NCBI GenBank assembly: GCA_964548655.1
Contig: CAZJQT010000002.1
Location: 1 to 64,000, forward strand
Direction: 5' to 3'
DNA length: 64,000 nt
From: CAZJQT01 sp964548655
GTDB taxonomy: Bacteria > Patescibacteriota > Saccharimonadia > Saccharimonadales > CAZJQT01
In this document: positions 60,917 through 64,000 of the stretch, one piece after another
Layout: each line of letters opens with the position of its first letter
How positions within the stretch are numbered: position 1 is the stretch's first letter
The notes under the pieces: model-generated
What the model saw: only the letters and a program-made list of their open reading frames with translations
What the model was told of the DNA's origin: nothing
The model's database searches: none
Translations under genes and position numbers: made by a program

Positions 60917-61527
60917 TAACCAAGCTGTTTGTGATGGCCGTCTTGTTCCATAAACCATTTATGGCTTAGCTCAGCAGCGTTGAAGTCTTTGTATTCAACG
61001 TCTAGCATGGCTATGACCTTTTTGACCAGTCGGGCTGGATTATCATCAAGAATCATATATTGACGATTGACGGCTTCAAGGCGGTCAAGTAGTTCAGGGA
61101 TGATGTCAGCCGTGCCACCACTACCAACTAAAACACCACAAGGCATGCTGGATTCTAGAGCGGTAGTAAACTCATGCAAGCTACCGAAACGACCACCAAC
61201 AGTTATGATGGCATCGCTTGATTGGACTAGGTGGACATCACGACCAACGTAGTGCATGCCGGTGAAGTTAATAAAATCATAGACCCCGAGTGGCAAACGA
61301 TATTTAGAGACGTGTTCACGCAAACTACTGGCCGGTGAAAAACCGATGCTCATACCCCCGTTTTCCTTGGCGGCTTTGGCTGCGTAAAACGGCAAGCCAA
61401 CTGTTGCTCCGGTTGTCAAAATGTGTCCAGCTTTAGCTATAGCCTCACCCAAGTCAGCCGCTAGCTCGTGAGCGTTTTTAACAGTTTTGCCGCTAGCTGC
61501 TCCAGACACACAGATAGCATAATTCAT
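60916..61527 (-). CDS. LOG-family (Rossmann) protein
   Basis: 203-aa protein with a nucleotide-binding Rossmann fold of the LOG/TIGR00725 type: start YAICVSGAASG, TTGATVGLPFYAAKAAKENGG (about 40-60) and a late GGRFGSLHEFTTALE (about 110-125) resembling the PGGxGTxxE site of LOG phosphoribohydrolases. Since the PGG and Thr are changed (GGRFGSLHE), hydrolase activity towards nucleotide monophosphates is unproven. Its ATG overlaps the stop of the preceding 418-aa gene by four bases. Confidence 0.7.
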   Translation of the reverse strand: MNYAICVSGAASGKTVKNAHELAADLGEAIAKAGHILTTGATVGLPFYAAKAAKENGGMSIGFSPASSLREHVSKYRLPLGVYDFINFTGMHYVGRDVHLVQSSDAIITVGGRFGSLHEFTTALESSMPCGVLVGSGGTADIIPELLDRLEAVNRQYMILDDNPARLVKKVIAMLDVEYKDFNAAELSHKWFMEQDGHHKQLG

Positions 61528-62780
61528 ACAGCGAACTCCAGCTCCGATAGCACAAAAGGTTGGTCAAAAACTCTCTCTTCCAGTTGGTTGAGTAATTGCC
61601 TTTCCAGCGCTGGTTGAGCCAAATAACGGCTATGCAGTTCATGCCAAAGACTAGCTTGCATATGGTAGGATATTCGTCTTTCGTATGGCAGCTGATTCAC
61701 AAGGTTTATAGCTACGTCCAAGAGATTGAGGCTAACTGGACCATCAGGCGCTGGTAGAGCAACATAATCAAGCTGGTGCCAAAAATGCAGGGCTGGTTCA
61801 ACCCTAAACAAGACAGCTTCGGCTTTACGGTAAGCCAGGTCACTTGGCTGGACGTGTGGTTCAAAAATTTCTGGGTGATTTAGGCGTGACTTTTGCCCAT
61901 AATGCCTTGCGATCATATGCCAGTTTATTGCCTGGCCTGCCAGATTAAAATCGTTGCTAGTTTTGTGGGTTAAGACATCGTCAATCAAGCCGCCAAAATG
62001 CGGTTGAACTTGATGAAACTTAAGATATGAGCTGTGAACGCGGATCTCACATATTTCTTTAAGGCCATGAGCAAGGCTCAAGAGCATAAGTCCTGGTCGA
62101 TTAGGGATTTCCAGCGGCAAGACCACAACCATGCCCGCTTCCCACGAGCTAACTACAAAACTGTGGTTACTAGCTACGTGTGCTTGAGCCAAATTGCTCC
62201 AGCGTTTGGCTTCCGGGTATAGAACTTCGACTGGCTTGGTCTCAAAATCGGCTGATTCTAGCCGTTGGTACAAGTGACTAAGTTTGCTATGCCATCCACT
62301 CGACTCAGTCTGTTTAGCTAGACATAGCAGAGCGGCTACGTTCTCTCGCTTTAACATCGAGTCAGCTGAGCGGTAATGCAACTGTCTCATAAGATTTTTG
62401 GGCGGATTTTTGGACAAAAGTCGGCGAATACTGGCGGCTTTTAGCGTCCAAGCCGATCTGGGTATTTTCAGACGGTTCAATACTTCTGCTGACCTCTGTA
62501 AAATACGCGTACTGTCAGCATTAGCTGTTAAATTCAATTTTCTCAGCAAGAAGCCGTCGTGTAATCTGGCTAGCTCCAAAGAGGCGCCATAAAGCTCATG
62601 TGGTGTGGTATCGCGCGGATCCAGCCCAAGAGCACGGGTTTTTTGGTGAAGCGAGCCAAATATTTCAGCCGACAAACGGATATCAACGCCAGGCTGGCCA
62701 CTGGCGGCTTCCAGCCGGTGGACTCTATTGGCCAACTCGCGCCTATCGGTTTGGGTTAAATCAGCGATTAATTTACACAT
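61524..62780 (-). CDS. Hypothetical protein, 418 aa
   Basis: Unknown. No membrane segment or signal. Two cysteines. Mostly helical, rich in Leu, His, Arg and Gln. The stretch MVVVLPLEIPNRPGLMLLSLAHGLKEICEIRV (about 215-245) is beta-rich. It is the first gene of a unit with the LOG-family gene. Promoter: TTTACG (62838-62843), 17-base spacer, TATGCT (62815-62820) with a preceding TG, giving a leader of about 28 bases. Confidence 0.6.
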   Translation of the reverse strand: MCKLIADLTQTDRRELANRVHRLEAASGQPGVDIRLSAEIFGSLHQKTRALGLDPRDTTPHELYGASLELARLHDGFLLRKLNLTANADSTRILQRSAEVLNRLKIPRSAWTLKAASIRRLLSKNPPKNLMRQLHYRSADSMLKRENVAALLCLAKQTESSGWHSKLSHLYQRLESADFETKPVEVLYPEAKRWSNLAQAHVASNHSFVVSSWEAGMVVVLPLEIPNRPGLMLLSLAHGLKEICEIRVHSSYLKFHQVQPHFGGLIDDVLTHKTSNDFNLAGQAINWHMIARHYGQKSRLNHPEIFEPHVQPSDLAYRKAEAVLFRVEPALHFWHQLDYVALPAPDGPVSLNLLDVAINLVNQLPYERRISYHMQASLWHELHSRYLAQPALERQLLNQLEERVFDQPFVLSELEFAV

Positions 62781-62814
62781 TTTCTTTTCTTTTTACTTGT
62801 GCCCTGTTGACTTA

Positions 62815-62843
62815 AGCATAACACCGCTAGACATAAGCGTAAA
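62815..62843 (-). promoter_or_regulatory. Promoter of the 418-aa gene
   Basis: TTTACG (62838-62843), a 17-base spacer and TATGCT (62815-62820), which has a TG one base upstream (extended -10). It overlaps the 3' end of the region behind the PfkB kinase. Confidence 0.55.
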
Positions 62844-62846
62844 GAG

Positions 62847-63848
62847 TTATTTGAAGGGTTCTGGCTTGTACCAACTGGGTGCTTTTTGCAACCATTCGCC
62901 TATTTCTTGCTCGGTGAGTAAGCCGGCTTGCGCCCCGACTTTTTGAACCACGCTCATAGAGTTGATCGGTGCCCACTGCAGCGCCCCTTCTATAGAGTTG
63001 CCCTTTGCCAAAGCAGCCACAAAAGTACTAGAAAAAGCATCGCCAGCACCAGTGCGTTCAAAGGGTGGTGCTGGGTCAGGATATGGTGGCATTTTAAGCT
63101 TTTGGTTACCATCAGAGGCGTAAGCACCGGCTGGTCCATCAGTAATAACAACCATTTTAGGCCCAAGCTTGTGTAAACGAGCAAATAGATCATTGATGTT
63201 ATCGGCTTTACCACCAGAAATTTTAGCGGCTTCCTCACGGTTTACAATCAGTACAGCCGAGTGTTGATAGAGCTTAGCCAAACGCTCGGCACCGGCCTCA
63301 ATCTGAAAAGTTCCGGGCTGAAAAGCCATATTAATCTCCGGGTTTCGCTCCAACCAATCAGCTATATCATCGTGCATATTAAGGGCATGTTGGCTGATTG
63401 AACTGAAATAAACCCACTTAGGCAGTTCTTTTGGGGATAGGTGCGGCCAATGGTAGTCGTACTCCTCGTGCTTGATTAGAATTGTACGTTCTTCTTTGTA
63501 CCAAAGTACGTAATGATAATTGCTCTTTTTGTCTGGGTTGATGTGGACAAAGCGGGTATCAACCTTGGCTTGATGCAAAGCATTTATCATGTCACGCCCA
63601 TGCTGATCACCACCAACATTGGTCACAAAACCGCTTTTGAGCCCGAGTTTGGCAAAGGCTACGGCCGCATTACTGGCATTACCAACCGCTTCAATAACTT
63701 CAGCATGGTCAAATGGCAGTTTGGTGGCAAACGGCATAGTTAGCCACTTGCCGTTGGCATTTTCGTAAGATACCGCCTGATCATCAAGCAGTTTGATAAA
63801 AGCGTCCGTCACGACGTCGCCGACGGCTAAAACGTCAAATTGATCCAT
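62847..63848 (-). CDS. PfkB-family carbohydrate kinase
   Basis: 333-aa ribokinase-fold sugar or nucleoside kinase. The N-terminal PfkB signature NVGGDQHGRDMINALHQ (about 78-94) and the C-terminal one, RTGAGDAFSSTFVAALAKG with the catalytic Asp (about 262-280), are both present. FVTNVGGD and the VVITDGPAGAYA strand support the fold. The substrate (ribose, fructose-6-phosphate, adenosine or another) cannot be told. It starts 21 bases after the stop of an upstream partial gene, so it is probably cotranscribed with it. Confidence 0.9.
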   Translation of the reverse strand: MDQFDVLAVGDVVTDAFIKLLDDQAVSYENANGKWLTMPFATKLPFDHAEVIEAVGNASNAAVAFAKLGLKSGFVTNVGGDQHGRDMINALHQAKVDTRFVHINPDKKSNYHYVLWYKEERTILIKHEEYDYHWPHLSPKELPKWVYFSSISQHALNMHDDIADWLERNPEINMAFQPGTFQIEAGAERLAKLYQHSAVLIVNREEAAKISGGKADNINDLFARLHKLGPKMVVITDGPAGAYASDGNQKLKMPPYPDPAPPFERTGAGDAFSSTFVAALAKGNSIEGALQWAPINSMSVVQKVGAQAGLLTEQEIGEWLQKAPSWYKPEPFK

Positions 63849-63869
63849 GTTTGCCCACCATACTAACTC

Positions 63870-64000
63870 CTAGTCTACCACGGCCTTTCCAGCCGAATTA
63901 AACATATCGATCTTTTCTTCAACCACTTCCTGAACGGCCGCAATTACTTTATCCATCAACTTTACGACAGCGTACTCCGTAGGGTTGTCGGCCAATACTT
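63870..64000 (-). CDS. Partial CDS, C-terminal 43 residues, unidentified
   Basis: Only the C-terminus is in the window: VLADNPTEYAVVKLMDKVIAAV, then QEVVEEKIDMFNSAGKAVVD and TAG. It is helical with Glu and Lys. I do not recognise the family. It lies directly upstream of the PfkB kinase on the same strand. Confidence 0.7.
   Translation of the reverse strand, partial: VLADNPTEYAVVKLMDKVIAAVQEVVEEKIDMFNSAGKAVVD

Noticed and set aside
1..64000. Recoding of TGA as glycine (as in Gracilibacteria/Absconditabacteria)
   Set aside because: TGA ends several genes inside ATGA overlaps (for example gatC/gatA, fusA-side orf112/orf76), and open frames end sensibly with it.
1..64000. CRISPR array, IS element or prophage
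   Set aside because: No regularly spaced repeats, transposase, integrase or phage structural genes were seen.

Overview
The window looks like a chromosome segment from a small-genome bacterium of the Candidate Phyla Radiation (Patescibacteria), most likely Saccharibacteria (TM7). This is inferred from the mix of genes, not from an rRNA, because none is present. Housekeeping genes are tightly packed, there are almost no biosynthetic genes, and there are many lineage-type hypothetical proteins. GatCAB replaces dedicated Gln/Asn charging, and malic enzyme, PfkB kinase, type IV pilus ATPase and a class A PBP are present. TGA acts as a normal stop (several ATGA overlaps), which argues against Gracilibacteria/Absconditabacteria with recoded TGA. 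No IS element, CRISPR array, phage gene or rRNA was seen.

Layout. 1-12.7 kb: one minus-strand superoperon rpoB-rpoC-rpsL-rpsG-fusA-tuf (tuf cut by the window edge), with six small unknown genes threaded between the str genes. 12.7-18 kb: a GNAT-like protein, clpP, an unknown gene, trigger factor, a membrane hydrolase-like gene and hisS, the last behind an apparent leader-peptide attenuator. 18-18.4 kb: tRNA-Leu(UAG) beside a structured element built from T-arm-like sequences. 18.4-25.3 kb: membrane protein, rsmD, a PLC-like protein, recG, an unknown gene, a methyltransferase and tyrS. 25.3-37.5 kb: PBP1A, radA, a membrane HExxH protein, clpC, a 788-residue unknown, nusA and an unknown gene. 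37.5-47.2 kb: aminopeptidase N, Nudix, yraN, rnhB, rplS, an unknown gene, malic enzyme, pilB-like ATPase, SpoU methyltransferase and a CAP-domain protein. 47.2-56.2 kb: dnaE, a three-gene envelope operon, an HD phosphohydrolase and gatC-gatA-orf-gatB. 56.2-64 kb: a hydrolase-like protein, a uvrB tail remnant, a lipoprotein metalloprotease, uvrB, a structured intergenic element, a LOG-family protein, an unknown gene, a PfkB kinase and a partial CDS.

Regulation visible in the sequence. About twenty genes have a sigma70-type -10 box only 6-9 bases before the start codon, so leaderless mRNAs appear to be the default; a minority (tuf, nusA, hisS, orf788, orf186) have a Shine-Dalgarno site. clpC has a perfect CIRCE operator and clpP a near-perfect one, each overlapping its promoter (HrcA control). 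hisS and nusA each sit behind a promoter followed by an intrinsic terminator, suggesting attenuation. Several core enzymes lack family-defining residues: EF-G has changed guanine-recognition motifs, RNAP beta' has lost both zinc sites and has an altered trigger loop, TyrRS has a changed HIGH motif, and the PilB ATPase lacks its tetracysteine motif.
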